A stretch of 64,000 bases of DNA from an uncultured Sulfurovum sp. (GCA_902727935.1 CACVAX010000041.1:17516-81515); one strand, 5' to 3'; positions 33,401 through 42,828 are shown, counted from the stretch's first letter. Made by a program: numbers and translations. Notes: generated from the letters alone by a model not told the origin.

Positions 33401-34840
33401 ATGATATTGGAAAACCTTAACTTTAAAAGCAACTATTTATCATTGGACAATGAGTTTTATGAGTTCACCAAACCTACTCCACTGGATGAACCTTATCTAT
33501 TAAGTTTCAATCTAAAAGTAGCCAAACTGATTGAACTTGATGAAAAGAGTGTGGATGACCCACGTTTTATTCAATTTTTAAATGGGACATTTATTCCTAA
33601 AAATGTACAACCTTTTTCCATGTGTTACGCAGGGCATCAGTTTGGTCATTATGCTCAACGTCTAGGTGATGGACGAGCCATAAACTATGGTAGCATCAAT
33701 GGTTGGCACTTGCAAACCAAAGGCAGTGGAGAGACAGCTTTTTCAAGAACAGCCGATGGTCGTGCTGCGTTACCCTCTACCATTCGTGAATACCTTATGA
33801 GCGAAGCGATGCATCATTTGGGGATTCCTTCTACTCGTGCTTTAGGAATGATTGGTTCACAAACCAAACTGTTACGTAATGGCATAGAAAAAGGTGCTGT
33901 GGTTATGCGAATGTCGAAGAGCTGGGTGCGTTTTGGTACGTTTCAATATTTTACGTACTTTAAAGAGTATGAAAAACTGAAAGCCTTAGCTGAGTATGTG
34001 ATTGAAGAGAGTTATCCTCATTTAAAAAATGATGAAGATAGATATTTTAAGTTGTTTTCTGAAGTGGTGGAACGTACAGCCACACTGGTAGCTTCTTGGC
34101 AAGGGGTGGGGTTTTGTCATGGAGTGATGAATACAGACAACATGTCCATAGCAGGGCTTACCCTAGACTATGGACCTTTTTCAATGTTGGATGATTTTGA
34201 TTTTGGTTTTGTTTGTAACAGTACGGACAAAGCAGGGCGTTATGCGTATGGAGAACAGCCTAATATCTCTTATTGGAACTTGACCAAACTGGCTCAAGCA
34301 TTTGCTCCCATGGTGGACAAAAAACGTATGGATAAAAAACTAGAGGATTATGGAGCATTTATTTACCCCAATGCCTACATAGAGATCATGCGTAAAAAAT
34401 TGGGTTTAGAAGTCAAAGAGGAGTCAGATGCAGAACTCATTACCGAATTGGTTGGGGCATTGCAAGATGCTTATGTTGACCATACCAATTTTTTTAGGAT
34501 ATTAAGTCGTTATGATGGTGAACGAATGCCTCTTTTTGAGATAGCGATGAACCCCATTTCTATTGAGAACTGGTTAAACCTTTATGACAAACGCTTAATG
34601 AAAGAGTCTTTAACCTTAGAAGCACGTCAAACAAAAATGCTTAAAACAAATCCAAAATATGTGTTAAAAAACTATATGTTTCAAGATGCCATTGCGTTGG
34701 CTAAAGGAGGAAATTTTTCTAGAATAGAGGAGTTATTATATCTTGCTCAACACCCTTTTGAGGAGTTAGAGGGGTTTGAACATTTTGCTGTTGAGACCCC
34801 CGAACACTATAAAAATGTGACGCTTTCTTGCTCTTCATAA
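33401..34840 (+). CDS. selO: Protein adenylyltransferase SelO (YdiU)
   Basis: SelO is a pseudokinase-fold enzyme that transfers AMP to protein Ser, Thr or Tyr. The 479 residues match the family. Visible: YAGHQFGHYAQRLGDGRAINYG, LQTKGSGETAFSRTADGRAAL, REYLMSEAMHHLGIPSTRAL, FCHGVMNTDNMSIAGLTLDYGPF (metal and nucleotide site) and ARQTKMLKTNPKYVLKNYM. The C-terminus ends CSS, the conserved position that is selenocysteine in eukaryotic SelO; here it is Cys. It is co-directional with amgK, with a 3-base gap, and converges on the phosphatase gene. A small inverted repeat (CTTCAT/ATGAAG, 34834-34846) marks the end. Confidence 0.93.
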   Translation: MILENLNFKSNYLSLDNEFYEFTKPTPLDEPYLLSFNLKVAKLIELDEKSVDDPRFIQFLNGTFIPKNVQPFSMCYAGHQFGHYAQRLGDGRAINYGSINGWHLQTKGSGETAFSRTADGRAALPSTIREYLMSEAMHHLGIPSTRALGMIGSQTKLLRNGIEKGAVVMRMSKSWVRFGTFQYFTYFKEYEKLKALAEYVIEESYPHLKNDEDRYFKLFSEVVERTATLVASWQGVGFCHGVMNTDNMSIAGLTLDYGPFSMLDDFDFGFVCNSTDKAGRYAYGEQPNISYWNLTKLAQAFAPMVDKKRMDKKLEDYGAFIYPNAYIEIMRKKLGLEVKEESDAELITELVGALQDAYVDHTNFFRILSRYDGERMPLFEIAMNPISIENWLNLYDKRLMKESLTLEARQTKMLKTNPKYVLKNYMFQDAIALAKGGNFSRIEELLYLAQHPFEELEGFEHFAVETPEHYKNVTLSCSS

Positions 34841-34850
34841 TGAAGCTTTA

Positions 34851-35534
34851 TTATATCTTCTCAATTAACTGCACGGCTTTTAGTGCATCTTTTTGAATAA
34901 AGTCAGCAACTTCATCCAAGTCATTGTTATTGCCATAACCACATAAAACACCAATACTGGCAATATCAGCTTCTTCAGCAGCCAACATATCATCAGGCGT
35001 ATCACCAATATAGTAGGTAATCGTACCAAAGGAATAACCCAGTGCGTCCAATGCTTTGTAGATAGGTTCAGGGTGTGGTTTTGGATTTTTAACATCTTCT
35101 CTACCTATTAAAACATCAAAGTACTTCATCAGGTCAAAGTGTTCAAGAAGTTCACGTGAATATTGACCTGTTTTAGTGGTGACCACAGCAAGACGTGCAT
35201 AGGTATAAGCAGTTTCTATGGCTTCTTTTGCATGGGGTAAAAGTACCGTTTTTTTTGTATGAATGCTTCGGTAATGTTCTTTATAGGCTTTGACATATTT
35301 CATCGCCTCATCTTCAGCCACACCTAATTTTATAAACATTTTGTCAAGTGGTAAGCCTATGAGTGATTTAATGTTCTCTTCTTTGGGAATGTCTACTTTA
35401 AAAGCTTTATAGGCTGTTGCAAAACTTTCTAAGATAGCTTCTGTTGAATCAATAAGTGTGCCATCTAAGTCAAAAAGAATAATTTTTGAACGAAGTTTAT
35501 CCTCTTTGAGTTGATAAATTGTATTTGAAGACAT
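34851..35534 (-). CDS. gph: Phosphoglycolate phosphatase-like HAD hydrolase
   Basis: A 227-residue HAD phosphatase: motif I FDLDGTLIDS (nucleophile Asp), motif II LAVVTTKT, motif III Lys in KPHPEPIYKALDALG, motif IV YIGDTPDDMLAAEEA. The cap domain (about 30-95) has the Gph/PGPase-like GLPLDKMFIKLG. ATG at 35534 (MSSNTIYQL) is preferred because GAGGTAAAAC precedes it. Substrate is not certain: phosphoglycolate or pyrophosphate (PpaX type) are both possible. Divergent from greA. Confidence 0.78.
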   Translation of the reverse strand: MSSNTIYQLKEDKLRSKIILFDLDGTLIDSTEAILESFATAYKAFKVDIPKEENIKSLIGLPLDKMFIKLGVAEDEAMKYVKAYKEHYRSIHTKKTVLLPHAKEAIETAYTYARLAVVTTKTGQYSRELLEHFDLMKYFDVLIGREDVKNPKPHPEPIYKALDALGYSFGTITYYIGDTPDDMLAAEEADIASIGVLCGYGNNNDLDEVADFIQKDALKAVQLIEKI

Positions 35535-35669
35535 TGTTTTACCTCTTGTTAATATATTGTGTATCATACCCATTCAAAGATAAAATCAATCCTATTTTAG
35601 ATAATTGTTAGCTATAATGATTTGATAAAAAGTTACATGAAAAATTCATAAAGAATCGAGGGAAACAAA

Positions 35670-36152
35670 GTGGAAAAAGAACCAATGTTAAAAGTGACAT
35701 TTGATAAGCTATCTAAAGAGTTAGAGCATCTAAAAACAGTTGAGCGTGGGGAAATTGCTCATATTATAGATGTGGCTAGAGAGCTTGGTGATTTAAAAGA
35801 AAATGCTGAATATCATGCTGCCAAAGACAAACAAGGACTGATGGAAGCACGTATTTTGGACTTAACTGATTTGGTTGGAAGAGCTCAGGTGATTGATCCT
35901 TCTTCTTTGGCTCATGCACGTATCTCTTTTGGTTCAACCGTTGAATTGGTTGACCAAGAGGACGATTCTGAAGTTATTTATACCATTGTGGGTGCACAAG
36001 AGTCAGATTTGGATAAAGGTTGGATATCATCAGGTTCTCCAATGGCACGTGCATTACTTGGGAAAGAAGAGGGTGATGAGGTGAGTATTATTTTATCTGC
36101 TGGAGAAAAAAAGTTTGACATAGAATCAGTTACTGCGATGGAAATTGAATGA
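35670..36152 (+). CDS. greA: Transcription elongation factor GreA
   Basis: GreA rescues backtracked RNA polymerase by stimulating transcript cleavage. The 160 residues show the N-terminal coiled coil with tip EIAHIIDVARELGDLKENAEYHAAKDKQ (conserved D and E act at the active centre) and the C-terminal FKBP-like domain (VDQEDDSEVIYTIVG, ISSGSPMARALLGKEEGDEV). GTG start follows GAGGGAAAC. It overlaps argC by 4 bases (ATGA). Confidence 0.95.
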   Translation: MEKEPMLKVTFDKLSKELEHLKTVERGEIAHIIDVARELGDLKENAEYHAAKDKQGLMEARILDLTDLVGRAQVIDPSSLAHARISFGSTVELVDQEDDSEVIYTIVGAQESDLDKGWISSGSPMARALLGKEEGDEVSIILSAGEKKFDIESVTAMEIE

Positions 36153-37156
36153 CAACGGTAGGCGTAGTTGGAGCGAGTGGTTACACTGGGCTTGAATTGA
36201 TTAAGATGTTACTGACACATCCAGAGTTTGTGTTAAAATATTTGGCAACCACGACAGGTGATACTGTAATTGAAGCATTACATCCTTCTCTAGTAGATGT
36301 CATAACTTATCCTGTAGAGAAAGCATCAATAGAGGCTGTGGCGAAATCCTGTGAATTGGTTTTTTTAGCACTTCCTCATAAAGCCTCGATGGGTTTTGCA
36401 AAAGACTTAATAGAAAAAGGGGTTAAAGTAGTCGACTTGTCTGCTGATTATAGATTGGACTTAGATACCTATGAAGAGCATTATTGTGAACATGAAGACA
36501 AAGCACATTTAGATGAATCAGTTTATGCACTTATTGAATATTATCGAGAAGATTTGAAAAAAGCGAGATTAGCAGCTGGTCCGGGCTGTTACCCTACGGC
36601 TACTTTATTAGGAATTTTACCCTTTATCCCTTATATCGATGAAAATGCTCCTCTGTTTGTGGATGCAAAATCTGGTGTGTCAGGGGCAGGAAAGAAACTT
36701 TCTGAAAGCACCCATTTTGTAACAGTGAATGATAATATTTTTGCTTATAATCCCTTGAAGCATCGACATGCACCCGAGATTACAGAGAAGATAGAAAAAG
36801 TACATGGAAAAAAAATAAATGTTAATTTTGTACCCCATCTTATTCCTGCTACACGGGGTGAATTGGTTTCGGTTTATGCTACTTTAAAAGAAGATATTAA
36901 TCCACTAGAAGTACTTAAAAAGCATTATGAGAATGATATGTTTATTCGTATTCGTGAAAATCCTGTAGACATTAAGAGTACAGCAGGAACACATTTTTGT
37001 GATATTTTTGCTACTAAAAATGCTAATGCTCTGTTTGTTAATTCTGCTATTGATAACTTGTTACGAGGAGCATCATCACAGGCTATGGTTGCTGCAAACT
37101 TAATGTGTGGTTATCCTGAAGGTATGGGTATTCCTACCATCGCTTATGTGCCATAG
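36149..37156 (+). CDS. argC: N-acetyl-gamma-glutamyl-phosphate reductase
   Basis: ArgC reduces N-acetylglutamyl phosphate to the semialdehyde, third step of arginine synthesis. The 335 residues start with the NADPH-binding GVVGASGYTGLELIKML. The catalytic Cys is in GPGCYPTATLLG near residue 148, and HRHAPEI carries the catalytic His. The SGVSGAGKKLSE loop is typical. It overlaps greA by 4 bases. It is followed by a hairpin terminator and faces the FIST kinase gene. Confidence 0.95.
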   Translation: MTTVGVVGASGYTGLELIKMLLTHPEFVLKYLATTTGDTVIEALHPSLVDVITYPVEKASIEAVAKSCELVFLALPHKASMGFAKDLIEKGVKVVDLSADYRLDLDTYEEHYCEHEDKAHLDESVYALIEYYREDLKKARLAAGPGCYPTATLLGILPFIPYIDENAPLFVDAKSGVSGAGKKLSESTHFVTVNDNIFAYNPLKHRHAPEITEKIEKVHGKKINVNFVPHLIPATRGELVSVYATLKEDINPLEVLKKHYENDMFIRIRENPVDIKSTAGTHFCDIFATKNANALFVNSAIDNLLRGASSQAMVAANLMCGYPEGMGIPTIAYVP

Positions 37157-37171
37157 TAGAAAAAAATAGAT

Positions 37172-37194
37172 AAAGAAGTTTTTTAGGCTTCTTT
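37172..37194. terminator. Terminator between argC and the FIST kinase
   Basis: AAAGAAG pairs with CTTCTTT across a 9-base loop (TTTTTTAGG). It spans the stop of the opposing gene and probably serves both. Confidence 0.5.
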
Positions 37195-39279
37195 GTCATT
37201 TTCCTCCAACTTTATTGGAAGCGTAGGAATTGCTCCCTTATCTGGAAGGGTAATAATAAAAGTTGTTTTTTTGTTGACAATACTAAATACTTCAATATTT
37301 CCTTCTACTCTTTCAATGAGGTCTTTGGACATATGTAGTCCAAGACCTGTTCCTTTTGATTTGTGTTTAGTGGTAAAGTAAGGCTCAAAAATATTTTTCA
37401 GAATTTTCTTTGGAATCCCTCCAGCATTATCCTGTACAGCGATAATTAATTCATCTTTTTTATGATAAACACGAATGGAAATATGACCATTTTTAATTTT
37501 ATTTTCTTCCATTGCATCACGTGCATTGTTAATAAGGTTCATAATAACTTGTTTAAAGTCATTTTCATAACCTTTATATTTTATATTTTCTGGACAATCA
37601 AGATGAATACTTATTTCTGATTGAATTAAAGTTTCTTTGATAAGCATAATGGTAGATTCAATGGTTTTTTTAATATTAAAGGATTGGGCGATATCAGAAT
37701 GGTCAACAAAGCGTCTAAAGTTTTCAACAGTTTCAGATAAAAACTGAACGGAGGTATTGACTCTTTTTGCAAGTTTTTCTAAGTCAATTTCATCACCTTT
37801 GCCCAGTTGTGCTTTTATCATTGTGTCATTCATTATCCATGAAACCGTATTGAGTGGTTGTCTCCATTGGTGTGCAATGTTTTCTAAAATTTCCCCCATG
37901 GAAGCCAGTCGGGATTGTTGGTTCATAATGGCATTTTGTCGTTTTTCTTTTCGAACAGCATTTTTAATTTTTACTTGTAGTTCTTCATTTAAAGTTGCCA
38001 ATTCTTTTGTTCGTTGTTCAACGATGTTTTCTAGGTTTTCAGTTAGCTGATTTAATTCATTTGAAGTTCTATGCATGATAGAATAAAGGTTTTTATTGGC
38101 TAATTCAAAAGGCCCAATGTTGGTGCTTTTTGATTCTGAAAGTTCAATATATTCATTATCAGATTCAGTAATGGTTGCCATTAAAAAAGATTGATTATGG
38201 TAAGTGTGTGTTTGGTTTGGGGTATGATAATACTCTTGGGAAGTACAGTAACCAAATATTTGGTTTGTTTTTCTAATGTTTGAAAGGTAGTGAATAATAG
38301 GTACTCTAAAACCGTACTCATAAGAGATACATGTTCCAATCCATAAACCTTGTGCTGGAGTATTTTGAAGAAACTCACTAAGCTCTTGTATACGGTTCAT
38401 CATGGAGTCATAATTTCCAATGGAGAGTTGTACAATATCACCTTCTTCAAATTTTTTTGCCATTCTTAAACTTTGGTTTGAAAAGTCAATCTCTAAGATA
38501 TGTGCTGTGGCTGAAATATTATTTTTACTAATATATAAAGGTACTTGTAATGAAACAGAAGGGTCTTCTTCTATGTTAGGAAAGTATTTTCTGTAAATGT
38601 CTAAGGCAAGACTATTATTCAAGGTCAAAATAGAGTTGCCTTGTACCTTGGTAATTACTTTCTTTTTAGAAATTGGTTTCCAGTCAAGTGCCTGAAAGAG
38701 TTCAACATTGAGTTTTTTACCATGAAGAAAAACAAAAATTAAGGCATTTTTATAAATAGTATTATTATGAAAGACAAAAGAGTTTCTTTCATTTTGTATT
38801 TTTGAGGTTGCTCCTCCACCAAAAATTTTCAAATGATTAAATTTGTTGCCAATTTGATTAATAAGAATGGAACTTTCTTCTTCATTATAAGATGAGAGAA
38901 TTTCTATGGCTTTGGTATCGGCATTGAGATGTTTTTCTAAGGCAGTAAAATTTATACGCTCTTTTAAAGTATTTTTTTTACTTAAATCGAGTACTTCACT
39001 AGAAATTTTTGAATTTTGAAACTCCATAATGGAAATAATAGGTTGAGGATTGATATCTGTTACTCTGTGGTTGACAAAGGAAGTAAAACTTTGCATTCCA
39101 ACAATGGTAGCATTTGGGAGTAGCTTAGATAATAAGGTCAGCAGTTTTGTCAGTTTATTTTTATCGGAGTCTGGAAAGTTTATCTCTATGAGTAGTTTAG
39201 AATTCGATACAATTTTATTTTCTTTAAGCCACGTTACTAATCTTTCCTGATGATAATAGTAATGTACGAGTTGTCTCAT
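37183..39279 (-). CDS. FIST-domain cytoplasmic sensor histidine kinase
   Basis: A 698-residue kinase with no membrane helix. The N-terminal FIST_N (about 30-250) and FIST_C (about 260-390) sensor domains are indicated by NATIVGMQSFTSFVNHRVT, ILINQIGNKFNHLKIFGGGA and the later VQLSIGNYDSMMNRIQEL, IGTCISYEYGFRVPIIHYLS. A coiled coil (400-455) links to the histidine kinase core: NIAHQWRQPLNTVSWIM (His near 470), NLINNARDAME (N-box), DNAGGIPKKIL and GTGLGLHMSKDLIE. FIST domains are thought to bind small ligands such as amino acids. No response regulator is adjacent. Confidence 0.82.
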   Translation of the reverse strand: MRQLVHYYYHQERLVTWLKENKIVSNSKLLIEINFPDSDKNKLTKLLTLLSKLLPNATIVGMQSFTSFVNHRVTDINPQPIISIMEFQNSKISSEVLDLSKKNTLKERINFTALEKHLNADTKAIEILSSYNEEESSILINQIGNKFNHLKIFGGGATSKIQNERNSFVFHNNTIYKNALIFVFLHGKKLNVELFQALDWKPISKKKVITKVQGNSILTLNNSLALDIYRKYFPNIEEDPSVSLQVPLYISKNNISATAHILEIDFSNQSLRMAKKFEEGDIVQLSIGNYDSMMNRIQELSEFLQNTPAQGLWIGTCISYEYGFRVPIIHYLSNIRKTNQIFGYCTSQEYYHTPNQTHTYHNQSFLMATITESDNEYIELSESKSTNIGPFELANKNLYSIMHRTSNELNQLTENLENIVEQRTKELATLNEELQVKIKNAVRKEKRQNAIMNQQSRLASMGEILENIAHQWRQPLNTVSWIMNDTMIKAQLGKGDEIDLEKLAKRVNTSVQFLSETVENFRRFVDHSDIAQSFNIKKTIESTIMLIKETLIQSEISIHLDCPENIKYKGYENDFKQVIMNLINNARDAMEENKIKNGHISIRVYHKKDELIIAVQDNAGGIPKKILKNIFEPYFTTKHKSKGTGLGLHMSKDLIERVEGNIEVFSIVNKKTTFIITLPDKGAIPTLPIKLEENDKEA

Positions 39280-39310
39280 TGTTTTTAAGCCTTTGTGTTA
39301 TTTGTGTAGT

Positions 39311-39988
39311 TTAATTAAATACTTTAGAACCAATACGTACGAGGTTTGAACCACATTTTATGGCAAGTTCATAGTCATTGCTCATGCCCATTGAACAGAT
39401 TTTTGCACCATCTTTTTTCAGTGATTCATAAATTTTATGGGTTTGCTCAAAACTGTCTTGAATTATTTTTTCGTCTTCAACATGGGCACCAATACTCATG
39501 ACCCCTTTTAGTGTAAGTTGAGGACAAGATTCTTGGATTTGTTGATAAATATCAAAAGCTTCTTCACTCTTGACTCCAGATTTACTTTCTTCATTGGCAG
39601 CATTAATTTGTAATAGACAACGCATTTTTTGCTCTTTTTGTGCTAATTTTTCATTGAGAGTAGTAGCCAATTTAAGGGAGTCGAGTGATTGGAAAAGGCT
39701 TGGTCGAAGTTCAATGAGTTTGTTAATTTTATTACTTTGTAGATGACCCATCATGTGCCATTCTAAAGGAAGTTCTTCTAAATGATGCATACGTGTTTCG
39801 AGTTGTTGCACTTGGTTTTCACCAAAAGCACGTTGTCCTAGTTCATAAAGGGTTTTGATATTTTCTTCATCTGAATATTTTCCCACAGCGACAAGCTGTA
39901 CAATATGATGCTCTGAAATGGTAATTCTAGCTTGTTCCATGTTCCAGATAATTTCATCTAAATTTTTTCTTAATGTTTCTTTAATCAT
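39311..39988 (-). CDS. PLP homeostasis protein (YggS/ProSC family)
   Basis: A 225-residue single-domain PLP-binding protein. The PLP lysine is in VAVGKYSDEENIKTLYELG near residue 33, followed by FGENQVQQLE, WHMMGHLQSNKINKLI, and SMGMSNDYELAIKCGSNLVRIGS, all signature YggS segments. Such proteins regulate PLP supply and have no known catalytic activity. The lysine context VAVGKYSD differs from the more usual VAVSKTKP. It sits 3 bases after rseP in one transcript. Confidence 0.92.
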   Translation of the reverse strand: MIKETLRKNLDEIIWNMEQARITISEHHIVQLVAVGKYSDEENIKTLYELGQRAFGENQVQQLETRMHHLEELPLEWHMMGHLQSNKINKLIELRPSLFQSLDSLKLATTLNEKLAQKEQKMRCLLQINAANEESKSGVKSEEAFDIYQQIQESCPQLTLKGVMSIGAHVEDEKIIQDSFEQTHKIYESLKKDGAKICSMGMSNDYELAIKCGSNLVRIGSKVFN

Positions 39989-39991
39989 TTT

Positions 39992-41047
39992 TTATCCTAA
40001 TAATCTATTAATGTCATTGTATAAACCCAAAAGCATTAGGCTTAAAAGTATTCCCCAGCCTAAAAGGGTTAACTTTAACATAATCTCTTCATTGGCTGGT
40101 TTTTTAGTTAGTAGTTCATAGAGATGGAAAAGTATGTGTCCTCCATCTAAAGCTGGTATGGGTAAAAGGTTGATAACGCCTAAGTTGACGGAAATAAGTG
40201 CTGTAAACATAAGCAGTGCTATCCATCCCATTTGACTCACTTTAGAAGTGGTATTTACAATGCCTACAGCCCCTCCTAAATTTTCAAGAGGAATCAGACC
40301 CGATAGGAGTTTTTGTAGACTTTTTACAATATAGAGTGAAGCATATTGTGTCTGCTCATAAGCAAATCTAAGACCATCTTCTAAGTTATAAGGGATATGT
40401 TCTATTTTATTGGGGTTGGGACTAATACCCAAAAGATAACGCTTGTCATCCTCTCCAAATACATTATGTGTTTCAAGTAATTTAGGGGTAATGCTTAAGT
40501 CAATATATTGCTTGTCACGTAAAATAGTAATTTGATGTTCTTGGTCATTTTGACCAAGACTTTCTCCTATTTCATTCCAATACTTAATGGGTCTCCCATC
40601 AATATTGGTAATGCTATCTTCTAATTGTATACCAGCATCAAGGGCAGGTGATTTGTCCATGAGTTTTCCCACATTGGCAAGAGGGGTAGGCACACCAATA
40701 ATGGAAACCATTAAGTAAAGAATAAATGCCAGTAAAAAATTGGCAAATGGCCCAGCAAAAGAGATAACAATACGCTCAAAAGGAGTTTTAGAATTGTAAG
40801 AATCAGAATCATATGATTTGAGTTCAGGATTGGCATCATCTTGCCCTTTCATTCTAACATAACCCCCCAAGGGAATAAGGGATAAACTCCATTGGGTTGC
40901 TCCAAACTTTTTGGTGAGTACTCTTTTACCAAAACCTATGCTAAAAACTTCAACATGTACCCCGAAATAACGAGCTGCTAAAAAGTGTCCGAGTTCATGA
41001 AAAAATATTAAAAATGAAAATACCAATAAGGCTATGAAAATCCCCAT
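39992..41047 (-). CDS. rseP: Site-2 intramembrane metalloprotease RseP
   Basis: RseP cleaves membrane-spanning segments of anti-sigma factors and leftover signal peptides. The 351 residues carry HELGH in helix 1 (near residue 18), FVHVEVFSIGFGKR-like segment, a periplasmic PDZ domain (about 110-200, VGKLMDKSPALDAGIQLEDS, TNIDGRPI), and the second active-site motif NLLPIPALDGGHILF in a later helix. In many Campylobacterota pgsA lies next to it; here an opposing unknown gene separates them. Confidence 0.93.
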   Translation of the reverse strand: MGIFIALLVFSFLIFFHELGHFLAARYFGVHVEVFSIGFGKRVLTKKFGATQWSLSLIPLGGYVRMKGQDDANPELKSYDSDSYNSKTPFERIVISFAGPFANFLLAFILYLMVSIIGVPTPLANVGKLMDKSPALDAGIQLEDSITNIDGRPIKYWNEIGESLGQNDQEHQITILRDKQYIDLSITPKLLETHNVFGEDDKRYLLGISPNPNKIEHIPYNLEDGLRFAYEQTQYASLYIVKSLQKLLSGLIPLENLGGAVGIVNTTSKVSQMGWIALLMFTALISVNLGVINLLPIPALDGGHILFHLYELLTKKPANEEIMLKLTLLGWGILLSLMLLGLYNDINRLLG

Positions 41048-41180
41048 AAACGTCCTGTATGCTTAAAAAATTATTGATATGAATTATACCAAGCTTAGGT
41101 TAAAAACTAGAGCTTAGAATTTAGATGGAAAATAATCAAATTATGCTAAAATAATCTTAAAAAATAAAGAAGAGGCAAAA

Positions 41181-42179
41181 ATGGATGATAATCATGATGA
41201 TGAAGAGATAAAAGTACAAGATGAAAGTATAACGCCAAATAAAAAAAATAAATTGGCTGAAGCAGAAGCTTTGATTGAAGCATCTAAAGAATTAGTAGCA
41301 AAAGTTGACTCTGATGTTGCAGAATGTAAAGTTGGTATTTCAAGTGCAGCTGAAGCATTTGATACTGCGAAAAAAACTTTTAATGAGGTCACGTTTAAAA
41401 ACAGTGAAGCATTATTAGAAAAAGTAGGGTTTGACTATACTACGTTTGAAGAGAGGGATGCTTTTGAATTGGCTGTTGATTCAGATGACGATGAAGCTTT
41501 TTCTGTTAAAAGTTTAAATTCAGGAAGATTTACGGGGCTTCTTTTGGCAATTTTTGTGGCATTGCTAACGGTTATGGCTTGGATTTACTTGGCTATGACC
41601 AAATTGGGTATTGATCCAAATTCTATAACAACACTTGATAATGCTACTGCACAAATAAATCCTATTTTAACATGGATTGGTGGAGATATGATTTCAGCCA
41701 ATGGTAATATGACAATAGGGGCATTAATATTAGGGTTTTCTGCACTTATTATGGCGTGGTTGGTTTATGCCATTCGTATTAATTTTAAAGCGAAGAAAAA
41801 CTTACATATAGCCCAAGAGACTTTTGATAAAACCAATGAGTACTGTAGTACACAAGAAGCATGTCAACAAGAAATGATAAAAGTAGACAGTCATTTAAGA
41901 GAAGCAACTCAAGAGATTACGAACTTAGATATGATTTTAAATGAACAAGTTTCTATCTTAAAAAGAATTATTCATGTTGAAGGTATTTATGACCATGAAA
42001 AAGATTATCATCCTAGTTCTAAAAAAGTGATGAGAGAAACAGAAAAAATCATGAGAACGGCTGAACATTTAGTCTCCACAGCCATCACACAAGACAAAAA
42101 GTTAAACTTTCAATCTGTACAGGCTTTAAATACAGCTAAAGGAATATATTCAGAATATTTAGGGCGTATTTACGATTAA
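41181..42179 (+). CDS. Unknown coiled-coil membrane protein
   Basis: Not recognised. 332 residues: an acidic N-terminus (DDNHDDEEIKVQDES), a helical coil (20-85), two membrane helices (about 115-138 and 180-203) joined by a loop of about 40 residues, and a C-terminal coiled coil (210-330). The pattern would suit a membrane-anchored scaffold. A good Shine-Dalgarno (GAGG) precedes ATG. It is on the opposite strand to its neighbours, lies between rseP and pgsA, and ends in a strong terminator. No function can be given. Confidence 0.6.
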   Translation: MDDNHDDEEIKVQDESITPNKKNKLAEAEALIEASKELVAKVDSDVAECKVGISSAAEAFDTAKKTFNEVTFKNSEALLEKVGFDYTTFEERDAFELAVDSDDDEAFSVKSLNSGRFTGLLLAIFVALLTVMAWIYLAMTKLGIDPNSITTLDNATAQINPILTWIGGDMISANGNMTIGALILGFSALIMAWLVYAIRINFKAKKNLHIAQETFDKTNEYCSTQEACQQEMIKVDSHLREATQEITNLDMILNEQVSILKRIIHVEGIYDHEKDYHPSSKKVMRETEKIMRTAEHLVSTAITQDKKLNFQSVQALNTAKGIYSEYLGRIYD

Positions 42180-42181
42180 GA

Positions 42182-42218
42182 ATATAAAGAACTAAGGTGA
42201 GGTCTTAGTTCTTTATAT
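42182..42218. terminator. Bidirectional terminator between the unknown gene and pgsA
   Basis: A 15-bp perfect stem (ATATAAAGAACTAAG with CTTAGTTCTTTATAT) flanks a 7-base loop (GTGAGGT). It includes the pgsA stop codon and lies 2 bases past the plus-strand stop. A/T runs at both ends suit termination on both strands. Confidence 0.85.
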
Positions 42219-42770
42219 CTTAACAGATTTGAAAAAGTCTCTTACATATTCATAACCTGAGTAAAGTGTAAGAGCAACTGCAATCCAAAGAAGCATATCT
42301 CCTCCATACCAACCCATGAGTAAGAAACCAATGGCAATCATTTGAACTACGGTTTTTATTTTTCCCATCCATGAAGCTGCAATGTCTATGCCTTCTGCAA
42401 CAGCAGAAACTCTAAGACCTGTAATAAAAAGTTCTCTGGTTATAATTAAAAAGACTGCCCAAGGAGAAGCTGAGTCTAACATCATAAGTCCTAGAAATCC
42501 TGCAAGGGTAAGCATCTTATCTGCTAAAGGATCAAGAATTTTCCCCATAGTGGTAATTTGATTAAAGGTTCTAGCAATGTAGCCATCAAAAAAGTCTGTA
42601 GCTGAAGCGACAACAAATATAAAAGCAGCTACATAATTAAGCCATGAAGGGTGTATTCCTTCGAATATTGCTGCATCTTGGTTAACCAAAAGCATGAACA
42701 TTACAGGGGCTAAAAGCAGACGAATAAAAGCTAGAATATTTGGAATATTTACGATTTTGTTGTTTTGCAT
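42213..42770 (-). CDS. pgsA: Phosphatidylglycerophosphate synthase
   Basis: PgsA joins CDP-diacylglycerol and glycerol-3-phosphate, the committed step to phosphatidylglycerol. The 185 residues have about six membrane helices and the CDP-alcohol phosphatidyltransferase motif ATDFFDGYIARTFNQ...GKILDPLADK (D-G-x2-A-R-x8-G-x3-D-x3-D). It is the last gene of the M16-dapA-FabL-like run on the minus strand, separated from the upstream reductase by 99 bases that hold a 13-bp hairpin. Confidence 0.94.
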   Translation of the reverse strand: MQNNKIVNIPNILAFIRLLLAPVMFMLLVNQDAAIFEGIHPSWLNYVAAFIFVVASATDFFDGYIARTFNQITTMGKILDPLADKMLTLAGFLGLMMLDSASPWAVFLIITRELFITGLRVSAVAEGIDIAASWMGKIKTVVQMIAIGFLLMGWYGGDMLLWIAVALTLYSGYEYVRDFFKSVKI

Positions 42771-42799
42771 AAGAGAGGTTCCTTATAAAGATTTGGAAT

Positions 42800-42828
42800 C
42801 CGTAGGTTCGATGAAATCGAACCTACGG
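42800..42828. repeat. 13-bp inverted repeat between the FabL-like gene and pgsA
   Basis: CCGTAGGTTCGAT pairs perfectly with ATCGAACCTACGG across a GAA loop. A further partial copy (GTAGGTTC) lies at 42838-42845. GC content is higher than the surroundings and no T-run follows on the minus strand. It could be a terminator, an RNA processing site or a remnant of a small repeat element. Confidence 0.7.
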
